DNA from: Ephemerocybe angulata
Lineage: Eukaryota; Basidiomycota; Agaricomycetes; Agaricales; Psathyrellaceae
Assembly: GCA_013368325.1 (NCBI GenBank)
Contig: JAACJK010000075.1
Span: forward strand, 1 to 64,000
Length of the DNA stretch: 64,000 nt
Direction of reading: 5' to 3'
Under the pieces are notes generated by a model. It did no database searches, was not told where the DNA came from, and saw nothing but the letters and a program-made list of their open reading frames with translations. Below, one piece after another: positions 63,037 to 64,000 of this stretch (position 1 is the stretch's first letter; each line of letters opens with the position of its first letter). The position numbers were made by a program, and so were the translations under genes.

Positions 63037-64000
63037 CACACGATAACGTTTCAGAACTGGCTTCCTGTACGACGCCCGTCGTCTTGAAGAAGCGGCTGGA
63101 GCTCGCAGAATCGCCTGGGAACCGATAGATGAAGCCGGGATGGGCGTTTTTCTTGGGGTATAAGGCGATGTTGGGGTTGAGCCCCAGATCCTCCTCGCTT
63201 GCCGAAAGCAAAGAAACCAAGACGCGAACGAGCTGGTCAGGATCCTGTATCACAGTCTCGTTTAATAGCAGAACACGGGTGACCAAGTGAAAAAACGTAC
63301 CTTCACAAAGCTAAAAGAGCTCGATTTTACCGAATGAGTACGAGAGAAGTACCAAAGGGAGACACGGTCGTCTTCATTGGTTATCTGGTAACGTGTGAAC
63401 AATGGTACACAAGAGCGCAATGGCTGTCGACGCACCCCATACACAAAATCACGGCGAGCGTCGCCGTTCATAATACTATTGACAGCTGCGAACAGTTTAT
63501 CTCGATTCTATACCACGCGATAAGTCTCTGGCTCACAGGGAACTAGCAAGTGGAACGTACCTGTCTAACATCTGCCTTCGTCGCTTTACGCGCAATCTCG
63601 AACTGAGGAACGAGAATCCGATGAGTTGGCAGCTTACTGCCGCTGTCATGTGGACAGAGAACGCCTTCTAGCAGAAAGGCATTGACTTTGAAGTCTCCCA
63701 CAGCCGTGCCAAAGCTGAACCTGCGATCTGGCGTGCTGTGGAGGCGAGCCTGGCTCGGGTGAGGATTGCAGGAGGCGGATTCAAGTGGCTCAGATAACCC
63801 GCTTTTAGATAAGTTTGCCTCTTGCACTAGAACCTCTCGTATCCTCTCCCCAACGCCAACGATACGCTCGAAATGGGACTCGGACACCTTGCTGATAAAT
63901 GCCCCAGAAGAATTCTCCGAGAGGTCGCCAAAGGTGTAAGGACTCTGAATCGGAGGGCAGTTTGAACTTCTTTCAGTCGTGTAATTGGTCCGGGAAGGCT
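61372..64000 (-). CDS. FunK1-type fungal protein kinase, copy C (mosaic; 5' end outside the window)
   Basis: Minus-strand gene cut by the window edge. From 63900 inward it encodes IREVLVQEANLSKSGLSEPL, MNGDARRDFVYGVRRQPLRS, DRVSLWYFSRTHSVKSSSFS, IALYPKKNAHPGFIYRF and FFKTTGVVQEASSETLS, all closest to copy B. From about 63036 to the stop it follows copy A: ALADNLTPKEIIIKDVWIDG, the Ser/Pro linker SPLKTQRNRSKYQ, RCFFYFDEVCTRVSHV, GWIHRDISTGNVL, LADLEYAKEF, MATELQ, HDLESLWWIGFYIGAVKIG and the identical C-terminus (KRPRVATPTPLQANEEGG). Catalytic residues are intact. Differences from copy A cluster in the segment after MATELQ up to GPIQLVEL. It is most likely expressed as a functional chimeric kinase, but the missing 5' exon prevents certainty. 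Confidence 0.82.

Noticed and set aside
1..64000. CRISPR arrays, operons, bacterial promoters
   Set aside because: The window is a eukaryotic fungal nuclear sequence; regularly spaced repeats here are satellite or coding minisatellites, not CRISPR.

Overview
The window is nuclear DNA of a filamentous basidiomycete, almost certainly a mushroom-forming Agaricomycete. The evidence is dense short introns (about 45-70 nt, GT-AG, CTAAC-like branch sites), many-exon genes, FunK1-type fungal kinases, Agaricomycete-style F-box proteins, and recognisable fungal housekeeping genes (CCH1, SEC13, MET22/HAL2). The species cannot be named from the sequence. All exon coordinates were read by eye from splice signals and frame continuity. 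Several genes close exactly in frame over many exons (CCH1 22 exons, SEC13 6, MET22 4, two small kinases 8 each, FunK1-A 8).

Layout. 1-9.3 kb: five lineage-specific genes of unknown or weakly inferred function. One carries a perfectly duplicated intron, and one a Pro/Val-rich repeat protein with repeated small exons. 9.4-11.6 kb: a non-coding satellite with two unit lengths (about 146 and 188 bp), followed by strong inverted repeats. 12.8-14.0 kb: MET22-like 3'(2'),5'-bisphosphate nucleotidase. 14.3-18.4 kb: two tandem paralogues carrying two and three double-stranded-RNA-binding-like domains. 19.4-27.0 kb: the four-domain calcium channel CCH1. 28-30 kb: an F-box protein. 31.2-32.5 kb: SEC13 on the minus strand. 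34.7-39.1 kb: two paralogous small TKL-like kinases, one with a degenerate DFG motif. 39.5-41.1 kb: an F-box/leucine-rich protein on the minus strand.

41.3-49.0 kb holds a complete, apparently intact non-LTR retrotransposon (gag-like ORF1 with a zinc knuckle; ORF2 with APE endonuclease, RT and RNase H). It has an A26 tail and a 14-bp target-site duplication, and it sits in what was a promoter region of under 500 bp between two divergent genes. After it come two unknown fungal proteins, one with a single membrane segment.

52-64 kb is a FunK1 kinase cluster: three minus-strand genes. The first and third share a segmental duplication that includes 3' flanks. The third is a mosaic whose 5' part matches the second gene and whose 3' part matches the first. 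A truncated F-box gene lies between the first two.

The recurring theme is local duplication at every scale: 30-51 bp in-frame repeats, 118-124 bp exon-intron duplications, satellite arrays, tandem gene paralogues and multi-kilobase segmental copies.
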